Shown: piece after piece, positions 1-8,447 of the stretch
How positions within the stretch are numbered: position 1 is the stretch's first letter
Layout: every line of letters begins with the position of its first letter
Source of the DNA: Muribaculaceae bacterium
GTDB lineage: Bacteria > Bacteroidota > Bacteroidia > Bacteroidales > Muribaculaceae
Length of the DNA: 62,621 nt
Direction of reading: 5' to 3'
Assembly: GCA_022484565.1 (NCBI GenBank)
Contig: JAKVKZ010000008.1
Coordinates: 1 to 62,621 of the forward strand
Program-made: the position numbers and the translations under genes
The notes under the pieces: model-generated
What the model was told of the DNA's origin: nothing
The model's database searches: none
The model's input: only the letters and a program-made list of their open reading frames with translations

Positions 1-71
1 CAATCGGTGCGGGAGAATGTCATTCCGCCCTTGTTCATGTTTTCCCAAAGTACGTTGTCCTTGTCAATCAT
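1..71 (-). CDS. Partial hypothetical protein, N-terminus only
   Basis: An ATG at 71-69 on the minus strand opens a frame that runs off the left edge of the window and begins MIDKDNVLWENMNKGGMTF. Only 23 residues are visible, too few to name a family. Upstream on the same strand lies TAACTTGC followed by an A-rich leader, which is close to but not the full TAnnTTTG consensus. The reading is supported by the open frame and the plausible leader only. Confidence 0.45.
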   Translation of the reverse strand, partial: MIDKDNVLWENMNKGGMTFSRTD

Positions 72-556
72 GGTGAATTTCTTTATTACTTTTTTGTTGC
101 AAGTTAGGGGATGACGGGAGGGGGAAATCAAGAAAATCGGAAAAATGAGGGAGAATTATTTTGGAGGGGGAAGAGATTTGGGGAATTCATATTTGATTTT
201 TAGGGATAATAGGGCAAATATGATGTGGGGCTGATGAGGCTGATGGGGCGAATGAGGCTGATGTGAGGAAAATACACAATTTGGGCGGAGAAAATACCTC
301 GTTCGGCAACTCCCCCGGCACTTCGTGCCACTCCCTCTTTAGGCAAGACGAGCAAAGAGGGGGACCTATTTAGCTCATTTTCAATGAACTAAATAGAGGA
401 AAATGCTTCGCATTTTATTGATAAAGCTGCCATGACGTGGGAGGGCGGATACATGGATCCGCCCCTACTTTGGGGAGTTATTGGGAATTGACACTATTCG
501 CTAAATTGCAAATTGCTTCGCAATTTTGGGGATAAAGGATTGATTGTGGGGAAATT
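72..556. other. 485-base noncoding region with hairpin chain
   Basis: No credible gene is visible. The left part is purine-rich, with an 11-base direct repeat TGAGGCTGATG at about 234-244 and 253-263. From 317 to 526 it contains six consecutive short inverted repeats, annotated separately. Downstream is the 3' end of the minus-strand sensor kinase, so any RNA from this region would be either its 3' UTR or an independent transcript. Confidence 0.7.
317..526. repeat. Chain of six short inverted repeats, several with TTC loops
   Basis: Six hairpins can be read directly: GGCAC-TTC-GTGCC at 317-329; CCCTCTTT/AAAGAGGG at 333-361; CTATTTAGcTCATT/AATGAaCTAAATAG at 366-396 with a TTC loop and one mismatch; AAAATGC-TTC-GCATTTT at 400-416; GGGCGGAT-acatgg-ATCCGCCC at 443-464; AAATTGC-TTC-GCAATTT at 510-526. 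Four loops are TTC, and three of these are closed by C and G in the cUUCGg tetraloop manner. The set resembles a REP/BIME-type or MITE-like interspersed element, but the family is unknown to me and copy number cannot be seen from this window. Confidence 0.7.
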
Positions 557-2485
557 TTAATCAGTAAATTCGGTGGGGGTTGGAAGCCATGCCCAGAAGA
601 TGGATCCTTTGCCTAACTTTGACTGAACACCAATTTTTCCATGCTGCTCATCGGCAATGGCTTTGCAGATTGCCATGCCTAAACCTGAGCCTTGGGCGAA
701 GTCGTTGAGTTTATAGAAACGCTCGAAGACTTTATTGATGTTCTCACTGGCGATACCTATGCCGGTGTCCTCACAGAAAACACGGATGCCTTCGTCGATT
801 ATTTCATAGCCCATGGTGATGTGACCACGCTGGGTGAACTTGATGGAATTGTTGACGAAATTGGTGATGATTTGAGTTACTCGATTCTCATCGAGGAAAA
901 CATAACACTGCTTGTGCGGAATAACGCATTTGAACTCGACTTTGTTGGTCTTAATGTTCTGCTTCAGTGAAGAGTAGGACTGAACGAACATTGCTGAAAG
1001 GTCGAACCGCTTAGGGACAAGTTCAATCATGCCGGACTCAATTTTTGAGAGGTCGAGGATGTCACCGATAAGGCGGAGAAGCAGATTATTATTTGTATTG
1101 ATGATGTCCCAATATTGATTGCGTTCGTCGTTATCATCGGAATCCTTCAGTAGTTCGGAGAAACCTACAATGGCATTGAGCGGAGTACGGATTTCGTGGC
1201 TCATGTTGGCAAGGAAAGCCGATTTAAGTTTGTCGGAGCGAATAGCCTCCTCCTTGGCCTTGATAAGTTCCTTCTGCTGCCGGCTAAGAATAGCTTTCTG
1301 CTCGTTGAGCGTCTTGTTGGCGCGACGGTTGCGGATGTAGAAAACGCCGACGAGGATAAGAAGGGCGAGGACGACAGTAATTACGATGAATGCAACAAAA
1401 ACATATTGCTTGTATTGCCGAACAAGGACATCATTGTCGGTGACAATGTTGCTGCCCTGCGGGAGCTGGAACGTCTTAACTCCGTACTGTTCCATTATAT
1501 TATTGTTGAACTGGTAGGAATTGTGAGTGAAAAAATAGGTGTTTTTAGTGACAATTCCGTTATCGTAATTATGAATATCGTTGAGAATCGGCTCAATGTT
1601 GATTTTATAATCGGGATAAAAACCGCCGATGGCAACGCTGCTTTCACCGACACCAGTGAGAGTGAACACAGGAAGAGAAGACTTTTCAGGAATCATATTC
1701 TTAAGAGTGCCTTGAACTATGAAAGAGCCATTGCAGTCAACGCGCCAAGTGCCGACAAGAATGGCGGTGCTGGGAGGGAGAGTGCGCAATTTGCGGGATA
1801 TTTCGGCAACGGAATTGATGCGACCGTCAAGTAGGAAAAGCTTCATTTCGGGGAACTGCTTGGCCATAATGCTTTTAACAAAGGACTGAAGTGAAAGACC
1901 ACCATAAGTGTTATCAGTAAGCAAGGCAACATTTTTGACAGAAGGATAAAGCAGGTGAATAAGCTTGATGTTGGTAGGCACATCATAGCGGTTGAATATT
2001 CCTCCGGCATGGCCTTTGCTGCGTGCCAAATCAATAAGGTTGACAGATTCAGGATTCCATGCAGCGAAATTCTGCTGGGCATTTTTAGGAATAAGAATGC
2101 CGTTTTCGCTGACATAGCAGCCGTAAAACGGCAGATTTGGAATGACATCGCCACTAACGTAAGTGCACCAGGCTTCCTGACCGACAAAAATCAGAGCCTT
2201 GAGCCTCGGCGAACGGTGCTTGGCGATAAGGGCATTGAGCTGTGAATGCCATTGTGGATAAGTGGATAGCTGCCCGCAAGAAAGGCTTTCGATAAGAAGA
2301 TTATAGGTGTATTTGTTCCGACTGTCGGCAGAATTTATGCTATTGACGAAATCGACGATACGCTTGGAATCGGTGGAATAAGAGGTAACAATGAGGACAT
2401 CTCCAGCATCAACCGCCAAAACTTTTGGGGCGATAGATAAGAAAATGCAAATCAGTAAGATAATTTTTGTTCTTAGAAAGTTCAT
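557..2485 (-). CDS. Orphan membrane sensor histidine kinase with substrate-binding-like sensor
   Basis: A 642-aa inner-membrane histidine kinase. A signal peptide/first hydrophobic segment (residues 1-25) precedes a periplasmic region of about 330 residues starting VLIVTSYSTDSKR, reminiscent of ABC-type substrate-binding sensors. A transmembrane helix lies near residues 362-384, followed by a short coiled coil, then HisKA with the H-box SHEIRTP (phospho-acceptor His430). The HATPase_c domain shows an N-box (NFVNNSIKF) and G-boxes (DTGIGI, GSGLGMAI). No receiver domain is attached and no response regulator is adjacent. I chose the ATG at 2485 because the -7 promoter element lies at 2517-2524, downstream of the longer ORF's start at 2557. 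The ligand is unknown. Confidence 0.88.
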   Translation of the reverse strand: MNFLRTKIILLICIFLSIAPKVLAVDAGDVLIVTSYSTDSKRIVDFVNSINSADSRNKYTYNLLIESLSCGQLSTYPQWHSQLNALIAKHRSPRLKALIFVGQEAWCTYVSGDVIPNLPFYGCYVSENGILIPKNAQQNFAAWNPESVNLIDLARSKGHAGGIFNRYDVPTNIKLIHLLYPSVKNVALLTDNTYGGLSLQSFVKSIMAKQFPEMKLFLLDGRINSVAEISRKLRTLPPSTAILVGTWRVDCNGSFIVQGTLKNMIPEKSSLPVFTLTGVGESSVAIGGFYPDYKINIEPILNDIHNYDNGIVTKNTYFFTHNSYQFNNNIMEQYGVKTFQLPQGSNIVTDNDVLVRQYKQYVFVAFIVITVVLALLILVGVFYIRNRRANKTLNEQKAILSRQQKELIKAKEEAIRSDKLKSAFLANMSHEIRTPLNAIVGFSELLKDSDDNDERNQYWDIINTNNNLLLRLIGDILDLSKIESGMIELVPKRFDLSAMFVQSYSSLKQNIKTNKVEFKCVIPHKQCYVFLDENRVTQIITNFVNNSIKFTQRGHITMGYEIIDEGIRVFCEDTGIGIASENINKVFERFYKLNDFAQGSGLGMAICKAIADEQHGKIGVQSKLGKGSIFWAWLPTPTEFTD

Positions 2486-2516
2486 TGATAAAGCAGTGAA
2501 AACAAGTCCCACATTG

Positions 2517-2524
2517 CAAAGGTA
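2517..2524 (-). promoter_or_regulatory. Promoter -7 element of the sensor kinase gene
   Basis: The minus strand reads TACCTTTG, a match to the Bacteroidetes TAnnTTTG -7 element. Transcription would start near 2510, giving a leader of about 25 bases before the ATG at 2485. This decides the start codon of the kinase gene. Confidence 0.75.
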
Positions 2525-2768
2525 AATAATTTTTTTAATTATAGTTCTTAAAAACAAAAAAAAATTAAGGAAAGGGCGATGAATAGGAGAAAATGGAGAA
2601 TAAACGGGAGAAAAAGTTTAATAAATGAGAGCAGCAGAAGAGCCAATTATAGCAAGGCAATAGCATAAAGGATAGGAAGAAATTTTAAAATAATACTAAA
2701 TGGCGAATTTGTTGATTAAATTAACTTAAATGTTGGGAGAAAATCGTACAACGTTTAGAAATTTGACT
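2525..2768. other. A/G-rich intergenic stretch, nothing recognised
   Basis: The region between the two divergent promoters (kinase to the left, htrA to the right) is A-rich on the plus strand. I see no ORF with a plausible start, no strong inverted repeat and no RNA motif. It probably only contains the upstream parts of the two promoters. Confidence 0.5.
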
Positions 2769-2776
2769 TACTTTTG
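2769..2776 (+). promoter_or_regulatory. Promoter -7 element of htrA
   Basis: TACTTTTG matches TAnnTTTG. A start near 2783 gives a 5' leader of about 65 bases before the ATG at 2848. Confidence 0.75.
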
Positions 2777-2847
2777 GGGCACGAATTAATAGTTAAAAAT
2801 TAACTTCAAAAAATATAAATAATAGAACGAATTAACATTAAGGCTTT

Positions 2848-4365
2848 ATGAAAAGTAGTAGAAAAGTTGCACTTGCAATGGCAAGCGCGTTGATAATCGG
2901 AACATCGATGAGCTATGGAGCCACTGATGGACAAAGAGTTGACGAGAATTTTGTGAGAACAAGTGTGCGGACAGGAGCAACCCCCGGGCCGGATTTCACA
3001 AAAGCGGCAGAGAACAGCGTGAATGCTGTGGTGAGCATAAAATCGTTTGCAACTCCAAAGCAGCAGCAATTTCAAAGCAATGACGGATTTTTCGACCCGT
3101 TTGAGTTCTTTTTCGGACCAAATTACAATGGAGGGAATGGACAAAAGCAGCAGAAACCGAAGCAAGAACAGCAGCAACAGCAAAAACCACAACAGCTTGG
3201 ACTTGGTTCAGGCGTGATAATCTCGCCTGACGGATACATCGTAACAAACAACCACGTGATTGACGGAGCCGAGAAACTGGAAGTGACACTTAACGACAAT
3301 GAGACATATAATGCAAAGATAATAGGGTCGGACCCAAATTCGGACATCGCTCTGCTGAAGATTGAGGCAAAAAAGACGTTGCCGACAATAACATTCGGAA
3401 ATTCGGATGATTTGAAAGTAGGAGAATGGGTACTTGCAGTGGGCAATCCATTCGGATTGACTTCGACGGTTACGGCCGGAATTGTAAGCGCAAAGGCAAG
3501 AAGCATCAGTTCAGCCACTCACTCACGGAGCAATATGGGACTTGACTCATTTATACAGACAGATGCGGCAGTGAACCCCGGCAACAGCGGCGGCGCACTG
3601 ATAAACAGTGAAGGAGAGCTTGTGGGAATAAACACAGCGATTTATTCACAGACAGGAAACTATGCTGGATATTCATTCGCCATTCCTTCATCGATTGTGA
3701 AGAAAGTGGTGACTGACCTGAAACAATACGGAACAGTGCAACGCGCAGTGCTTGGTGTGAAATTCCAGGAACTTGACGCAGATTTCGCAAAAGACAAAGG
3801 CATTACAGCAACAAATGAAGGAGTATATGTAGCCGAGGTTGTTGACCGCAGTGCAGCGATGGAAGGCGGACTGAAGGTTGGCGATGTGATTGTGAAAGTG
3901 AACGGAGCCGACGTGAAGAACAGCGCCCAGATGATGGAGCAGATGAATAAGCTTCGCCCAGGCGACAAGGCAACCATCACTTACTACCGCGACAACAAAC
4001 TGCGCTCGACAGTGGTGACACTGAAGAACAATGAAGGCGGAACGAAGATGACCAAGTCAGCCGACATGATGAGCCTTGGCTGCGCATTCAAGGCATTGAC
4101 CGATAAACAGAAACAAGATCTTCAGGTGAACAGCGGTGTAGAAGTAGTTGGACTGAAAGAAGGCAAATTCAAGAAAGCCGGAATCAAGGAAGGCTTCGTG
4201 ATAACTGACATAAACAATGCTGTGGTGTCGTCGCAAGAGGATGTGGAGAACATCTACAACCAGATAATGAAGGACAGCAGCAGTGATAAGGTAATGTTCA
4301 TCACAGGTCTGTATCCAACAGGCAAGAAAGTTTATTACGCTGTGGATTTGACCGACGGCGAATAA
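2848..4365 (+). CDS. htrA: Periplasmic serine protease HtrA/DegP family (Do)
   Basis: A 505-aa HtrA protease that degrades or chaperones misfolded envelope proteins. A signal peptide (residues 1-25) is followed by a Q/K-rich linker near residues 95-120, then a trypsin-like domain with His136 (TNNHVIDGA), Asp166 (NSDIALLKI) and Ser247 (NPGNSGGAL), so the triad is complete. Two PDZ domains follow, about residues 305-395 and 405-500. Size and order match DegP/DegQ-type proteins of Bacteroidetes. It is a single-gene transcription unit, with its own promoter at 2769 and a strong terminator at 4406-4437. The Q-rich loop is longer than in enterobacterial DegP. Confidence 0.95.
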   Translation: MKSSRKVALAMASALIIGTSMSYGATDGQRVDENFVRTSVRTGATPGPDFTKAAENSVNAVVSIKSFATPKQQQFQSNDGFFDPFEFFFGPNYNGGNGQKQQKPKQEQQQQQKPQQLGLGSGVIISPDGYIVTNNHVIDGAEKLEVTLNDNETYNAKIIGSDPNSDIALLKIEAKKTLPTITFGNSDDLKVGEWVLAVGNPFGLTSTVTAGIVSAKARSISSATHSRSNMGLDSFIQTDAAVNPGNSGGALINSEGELVGINTAIYSQTGNYAGYSFAIPSSIVKKVVTDLKQYGTVQRAVLGVKFQELDADFAKDKGITATNEGVYVAEVVDRSAAMEGGLKVGDVIVKVNGADVKNSAQMMEQMNKLRPGDKATITYYRDNKLRSTVVTLKNNEGGTKMTKSADMMSLGCAFKALTDKQKQDLQVNSGVEVVGLKEGKFKKAGIKEGFVITDINNAVVSSQEDVENIYNQIMKDSSSDKVMFITGLYPTGKKVYYAVDLTDGE

Positions 4366-4405
4366 AAGATAACGAATTTAATTTGCGAACAATATTCAAG
4401 GTTGA

Positions 4406-4437
4406 GGCCGCGCCAAATAAAAGGCGCGGCCTTTTTT
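4406..4437 (+). terminator. Rho-independent terminator of htrA
   Basis: A perfect 9-bp stem GGCCGCGCC/GGCGCGGCC with the 8-base loop AAATAAAA is followed directly by six T. It ends the htrA transcript 41 bases after its stop. Confidence 0.92.
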
Positions 4438-4483
4438 AGAAAAAATATTTGGCATAATTATTGCACGTGATAAAGGAAATGAC

Positions 4484-4491
4484 TAATTTTG
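4484..4491 (+). promoter_or_regulatory. Possible distal promoter upstream of rpoD
   Basis: TAATTTTG matches the -7 consensus. TTGC at 4461-4464 lies 19 bases upstream, as expected for a -33 element. It would give a long leader of nearly 190 bases before the sigma gene. It is weaker evidence than the proximal element at 4648 because nothing shows it is used. Confidence 0.45.
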
Positions 4492-4647
4492 CAGCCCTTT
4501 TCCAAAATTAAACAGAATAAAATCACTGAAAAAGTGGTAAAATTATGGATAAAGCATTGAAAAATAGTATTTTGGATGCAAAAATGAAGAATCTTGATTT
4601 TTACAATATTTAAGAATAAAAATTTATGGAATTTGATAGGAAAAGAC

Positions 4648-4655
4648 TACTTTTG
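4648..4655 (+). promoter_or_regulatory. Proximal promoter -7 element of rpoD
   Basis: TACTTTTG matches TAnnTTTG. Its last base coincides with the GTG at 4655 that would otherwise be the longest start, so translation must begin downstream, at the ATG at 4679. This is the conserved MRQLK start of Bacteroidetes RpoD. Confidence 0.75.
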
Positions 4656-4678
4656 TGGTCAAATTCCATAAAAAGCAA

Positions 4679-5542
4679 ATGAGGCAATTAAAGATAACAA
4701 AATCGATCACTAATCGTGAGAGTGCGTCGCTCGACAAATATCTGCAGGAAATAGGAAGAGAGGAATTGATAACGGTAGAGGAAGAAGTAGAGCTAGCACA
4801 GAAAATCAGGAAAGGTGATAGGAAAGCATTGGATAAATTGACTCGTGCTAATCTCAGGTTTGTAGTATCAGTGGCAAAGCAATATCAGAATCAAGGGCTA
4901 AGTCTGCCGGATTTGATAAACGAAGGCAATCTTGGACTGATAAAAGCTGCGCAAAAGTTCGACGAAACCAGAGGGTTCAAGTTCATATCGTATGCAGTGT
5001 GGTGGATACGTCAATCAATATTGCAGGCATTGGCAGAGCAATCGAGGATAGTGAGGCTTCCTCTTAATCAGGTAGGCTCATTAAACAAGATAGGCAAAGC
5101 GCTGTCGAAGTTCGAGCAAGAGAATGAGCGGCGACCATCGGCAGAGGAATTGGCCGAAAAGCTGGATATACCTGTGGACAAAATATCAGACACATTGAAA
5201 GTGTCGGGGCGGCATGTATCGGTTGACGCACCGTTCGTTGACGGCGAAGAGAACAGTCTGCTTGACGTATTGCCAAATGAAGACACGCCGTTGACAGATG
5301 ATTCACTCAACGACGAGTCGCTATCGAAAGAAATAGACCGCGCGCTTAACCAGCTTCATGAGCGTGAGCGCGACATATTGAAGATGTTTTTCGGAATCGG
5401 CTATCCTGAGGAAATGACCCTTGAGGAGATAGGCGCAAAGTTTGACTTGACAAGAGAGCGCGTAAGGCAAATCAAGGAGAAAGCCATCAGAAGGCTGAAA
5501 GGGCAGAAGAGCAAGCTATTGAAATCGTTTTTGTGCAAATAG
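4679..5542 (+). CDS. rpoD: RpoD-type primary sigma factor, copy 1
   Basis: A 287-aa sigma-70 factor of the short Bacteroidetes primary type. Region 1.2 ([15 protein letters not shown]) is near residues 14-28, region 2 contains [21 protein letters not shown] (2.3/2.4) near residues 95-115, region 3 contains [12 protein letters not shown], and region 4.2 ends [17 protein letters not shown]. There is no large region 1.1, as is normal for this phylum. It recruits core RNA polymerase to TAnnTTTG promoters. Compared with copy 2 immediately downstream it has a one-residue insertion in [10 protein letters not shown]. The 95-base gap to copy 2 shows no promoter or terminator, so the two are probably co-transcribed. 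Of the two, this N-terminus is closer to the usual Bacteroides RpoD. Confidence 0.92.
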   Translation: MRQLKITKSITNRESASLDKYLQEIGREELITVEEEVELAQKIRKGDRKALDKLTRANLRFVVSVAKQYQNQGLSLPDLINEGNLGLIKAAQKFDETRGFKFISYAVWWIRQSILQALAEQSRIVRLPLNQVGSLNKIGKALSKFEQENERRPSAEELAEKLDIPVDKISDTLKVSGRHVSVDAPFVDGEENSLLDVLPNEDTPLTDDSLNDESLSKEIDRALNQLHERERDILKMFFGIGYPEEMTLEEIGAKFDLTRERVRQIKEKAIRRLKGQKSKLLKSFLCK

Positions 5543-5637
5543 CTAACGAGAATTAAAGCGCACCAAGCCGAAAGGCACTGCGCACAGACGGAATAAGTAA
5601 GAAGATAAGCGTTTTTAAATTCAATAATAGAATAAAA

Positions 5638-6498
5638 ATGAGGCAATTAAAGATTAGAACTTCAATCACCAACCGCGGAAGCGCATCACTCGGAATTTAT
5701 CTGCAAAAGATAAGCCGTGAGGAGCTGATTTCGCCTGAAGAAGAAGTGGAACTTGCCCAGGCAATCAAGAAGGGCGACCAAATGGCGCTCGACAAGTTGA
5801 CCAGAGCAAATCTGCGTTTCGTCGTATCGGTGGCAAAACAGTACCAGAATCAGGGACTCAGTCTGGAGGACCTAATAGATGAAGGTAATTTAGGCCTAAT
5901 AAAGGCAGCCAAGAAATTTGACGAGACGCGAGGGTTCAAGTTCATTTCGTACGCAGTGTGGTGGATTAGGCAATCAATCCTACAAGCCTTAGCGGAGCAG
6001 TCGAGAATTGTTCGCTTACCGCTCAACCAAGTGGGTTCCTTGAATAAAATCAAGAAGACCTTGCAGAAGTTTGAGCAGGAAAACGAGCGTAAGCCATCGT
6101 CGGATGAGATAGCGGAAATGCTGGGAACGTCAGAAGACAAAATCGCCGACACGCTGAAAGTGTCAGGCCGTCACCAGTCGATAGACGCACCATTCGTGGA
6201 AGGCGAGGACAACACATTAATAGATGTGATACCGAACGACGACTCTCCAATGGCCGACCAATCACTCAACATGGAATCGCTTGAGAAAGAGGTTGACCGC
6301 GCACTTAACCAACTGCCAGACCGCGAGAGGGACATTCTGAGAATGTTCTTCGGACTGGGATGCCAGGAGATGACGCTTGAGGAAATCGGAATTAAACTCG
6401 GATTGACCAGAGAGCGTGTGCGTCAGATTAAGGAAAAGGCCATCAGAAGGCTGAAAGGACAGAAGAGCCATTTGCTTAGATCGTATTTAGGAGCATAA
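5638..6498 (+). CDS. rpoD: RpoD-type primary sigma factor, tandem copy 2
   Basis: A 286-aa paralogue of the preceding sigma factor with the same domain order. Regions 2.3-2.4 and the start of region 3 ([20 protein letters not shown] and onward to VGSLNKI) are identical to copy 1, and region 4.2 is nearly so. Differences concentrate in region 1.2 ([15 protein letters not shown]), the region 3 linker and the acidic stretch after VSGRH. Because the -10-recognising segment is unchanged, both should read the same promoter class. Divergence in region 1.2/3 may alter stability, stress use or competition for core. It ends at a good terminator (6538-6580). Which copy is the housekeeping one cannot be decided from sequence. 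Confidence 0.9.
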   Translation: MRQLKIRTSITNRGSASLGIYLQKISREELISPEEEVELAQAIKKGDQMALDKLTRANLRFVVSVAKQYQNQGLSLEDLIDEGNLGLIKAAKKFDETRGFKFISYAVWWIRQSILQALAEQSRIVRLPLNQVGSLNKIKKTLQKFEQENERKPSSDEIAEMLGTSEDKIADTLKVSGRHQSIDAPFVEGEDNTLIDVIPNDDSPMADQSLNMESLEKEVDRALNQLPDRERDILRMFFGLGCQEMTLEEIGIKLGLTRERVRQIKEKAIRRLKGQKSHLLRSYLGA

Positions 6499-6537
6499 AC
6501 TCCGAGGCGGGTAAAGAAATTCCGCCGAAATGATATT

Positions 6538-6580
6538 TGCGGTTGCCGAGGTGAGAAAAGCTGAGGCGACCGCATTTTTT
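6538..6580 (+). terminator. Terminator after the tandem sigma genes
   Basis: A 10-bp stem TGCGGTTGCC/GGCGACCGCA with one T-G wobble is followed by a run of T. It separates the sigma operon from the leucine operon. Confidence 0.88.
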
Positions 6581-6685
6581 TGTGCAAAAACCGAGGGAAT
6601 TTTGCAGAAATATTGGAAATTATAATAAAATAAGGTGCAAATGTGACAAATCGAAGCAAAACGAGTAAAAAATATTATTATTTAT

Positions 6686-6716
6686 TTTGCAGAATGAGAA
6701 AAAAAGAATAACTTTG
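6686..6716 (+). promoter_or_regulatory. Promoter of the leucine operon
   Basis: A -33-like TTTGC near 6686-6690 and the -7 element TAACTTTG at 6709-6716 are spaced about 18 bases apart. Transcription would begin near 6723, leaving a leader RNA of about 215 bases before leuA. That leader contains the attenuator. Confidence 0.8.
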
Positions 6717-6737
6717 CAGCATCAAAACAGAAAAAGC

Positions 6738-6809
6738 ATGATGCGCAAAAGAACAAACATTATCAGCCTATCATTGTCGATTCTACTACTTGACATTCTA
6801 ATCAAGTGA
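6738..6809 (+). CDS. Leucine/isoleucine-rich leader peptide of the leu attenuator
   Basis: A 23-codon ORF starting ATG ATG CGC. After the basic start (MMRKRTN) the sequence IISLSLSILLLDILIK follows, ending TGA. It has six Leu (four CTA, one TTG, one CTT) and five Ile codons in the last 16 positions. CTA looks uncommon elsewhere in the leu genes, which fits a sensor of charged Leu-tRNA. The ORF lies between the promoter and a terminator directly upstream of leuA, and its stop sits five bases before the antiterminator strand. Stalling would therefore decide the RNA fold. It has no function as a protein that I can see. Confidence 0.82.
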   Translation: MMRKRTNIISLSLSILLLDILIK

Positions 6810-6813
6810 TGGA

Positions 6814-6883
6814 GAGGAGAGGCTGTGTGATTTGATGCTGACGCGCATAAACAACAATAACGAAATAGAATCAACCTTTCTTC
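6814..6883 (+). promoter_or_regulatory. Predicted antiterminator of the leu attenuator
   Basis: GAGGAGAGG (6814-6822) can pair with CCTTTCTTC (6875-6883), nine pairs including two G-U. The stem can be extended by TTGAT (6832-6836) with ATCAA (6870-6874) across a bulge. It uses the 5' arm of the terminator and so excludes it. A ribosome at the leader stop codon (6807-6809) would cover 6814-6822, while one stalled at the Leu codons 6783-6800 would leave it free. Confidence 0.7.
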
Positions 6884-6907
6884 AGAGATAAGAGAGGTTG
6901 ATTTTTT
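6869..6907 (+). terminator. Attenuator terminator upstream of leuA
   Basis: A 14-bp stem (arms 6869-6882 and 6890-6903; AATCAACC...GGTTGATT, one wobble) with a 7-base loop is followed by a T tract to 6907. It lies 32 bases before the leuA ATG and would stop transcription when leucyl-tRNA is plentiful. Confidence 0.85.
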
Positions 6908-6938
6908 ATTATACAGATAATTCAAAACAAAACGGAAT

Positions 6939-8447
6939 ATGGACAATAAATTATTTATTTTCGACACCACACTGCGAGATGGTGAACAAGTGCCCGGCTG
7001 CCAGCTGAACACAGTTGAAAAGATTGAAGTTGCGAAAAAACTGGAGCAACTTGGAGTGGATGTGATAGAGGCAGGATTTCCGATATCAAGTCCCGGAGAT
7101 TTCAACTCGGTGGTGGAAATCTCCAAAGCCGTGACATGGCCAACGATATGCGCCTTGACCCGCGCGGTGGAAAAAGACATTATTGTGGCAGCAGATTCAT
7201 TGAAATATGCCAAGCGGAAAAGAATCCACACAGGCATAGGAACGAGCGATTACCACATAAAGTACAAGTTTAATTCTACTCGCGAAGAAATTATAGAACA
7301 GGCAGTTGCAGCCGTGAAATTCGCAAAGAAATATGTGGATGATGTGGAATTCTACGCCGAGGATGCCGGACGAACAGACAATGAATATCTGGCACGCGTG
7401 GTAGAAGCAGTGGTGAAGGCCGGAGCCACCGTGGTGAACATTCCAGACACGACAGGATACTGTCTGCCGGAAGAATACGGAGCTAAAATCAAGTATCTTT
7501 GCGACCATGTGGCAGGGATTGAAAATGCAGTAATATCCACACATTGCCATAATGACCTCGGAATGGCCACTGCAAACACGATGGCCGGAGTAATCAACGG
7601 AGCGCGTCAGGCCGAAGTGACATTGAACGGAATCGGGGAACGCGCCGGAAACACATCGCTTGAAGAAGTGGTGATGATACTGAAGAGCCACAAGGAACTG
7701 AACATTGACACAAACATCAACACGAGAACAATATACCCTGCAAGCCGAATGGTGTCGGGACTGATGAACATGCCAGTACAGCCGAACAAGGCAATAGTGG
7801 GACGCAACGCATTCGCGCACTCATCGGGAATTCATCAGGACGGAGTTCTGAAAAATGTGCAGACCTACGAAATAATCGACCCGAAAGACGTAGGAATCGA
7901 TGAAAACTCAATAATTCTGACCGCAAGAAGCGGGCGTGCAGCGTTGAAACACAGACTGTCGGTATTGGGAATGGAACTTTCACAAGAAAAACTTGATAAA
8001 GTTTACCAAGAATTTCTTAAATTAGCCGACCGAAAGAAAGAGATTCATGATGACGACATAATGGTGCTTGCCGGAGCCGACCGCAGCTTGAACCACAGAG
8101 TGAAAGTTGACTATCTGCAAGTGACGAGCGGAGTGGGAGTGAGATCGGTTGCAGCGCTTGGAATATCCGTAACGGGAGAGAAATTCGAGGCAGCCGCTGA
8201 AGGCAACGGACCAGTTGACGCAGCGATAAAGGCACTGAAGAAAATCATCAACAGGCAGATGACACTGAAAGAATTCACCATCCAAGCCATCAGTAAAGGC
8301 AGCGATGACGTGGGAAAAGTGCATATGCAGGTTGAATACAACGGCAACTGTTATTATGGTTTCGGAGCAAACACGGACATTATAGCGGCATCAGTAGAAG
8401 CATACGTAGATTGTATAAATAAATTCAGAGATGAGAACATTATTTGA
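6939..8447 (+). CDS. leuA: 2-isopropylmalate synthase
   Basis: A 502-aa enzyme condensing acetyl-CoA with 2-oxoisovalerate, the committed step to leucine. The catalytic TIM barrel begins [14 protein letters not shown] (about residues 8-21), with metal-site motifs HCHNDLGMA and NGIGERAGN. The C-terminal leucine-binding regulatory domain spans about residues 380-500. Length is usual for the family. It is the first gene of leuA-leuC-leuD-leuA-like-leuB, overlaps leuC by 17 bases and is preceded by the Leu-leader attenuator. It is therefore expected to be controlled both by feedback and by charged tRNA supply. Confidence 0.96.
   Translation: MDNKLFIFDTTLRDGEQVPGCQLNTVEKIEVAKKLEQLGVDVIEAGFPISSPGDFNSVVEISKAVTWPTICALTRAVEKDIIVAADSLKYAKRKRIHTGIGTSDYHIKYKFNSTREEIIEQAVAAVKFAKKYVDDVEFYAEDAGRTDNEYLARVVEAVVKAGATVVNIPDTTGYCLPEEYGAKIKYLCDHVAGIENAVISTHCHNDLGMATANTMAGVINGARQAEVTLNGIGERAGNTSLEEVVMILKSHKELNIDTNINTRTIYPASRMVSGLMNMPVQPNKAIVGRNAFAHSSGIHQDGVLKNVQTYEIIDPKDVGIDENSIILTARSGRAALKHRLSVLGMELSQEKLDKVYQEFLKLADRKKEIHDDDIMVLAGADRSLNHRVKVDYLQVTSGVGVRSVAALGISVTGEKFEAAAEGNGPVDAAIKALKKIINRQMTLKEFTIQAISKGSDDVGKVHMQVEYNGNCYYGFGANTDIIAASVEAYVDCINKFRDENII

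Noticed and set aside
234-263. Two copies of TGAGGCTGATG as a possible CRISPR or att repeat
   Set aside because: There are only two copies, with an 8-base gap in purine-rich low-complexity DNA, and no cas genes or integrase nearby.
1196-1834. Long open frame antisense to the sensor kinase
   Set aside because: It lies completely inside a well supported gene in the opposite strand and its translation has no domain-like pattern. Similar antisense frames at 8713-9435, 7197-7820 and 58877-59602 were dropped for the same reason.
4545-4613. A 22-codon ORF between the two possible rpoD promoters
   Set aside because: It is very short in AT-rich DNA, has no terminator or pairing structure like the leu leader, and no unusual codon run.
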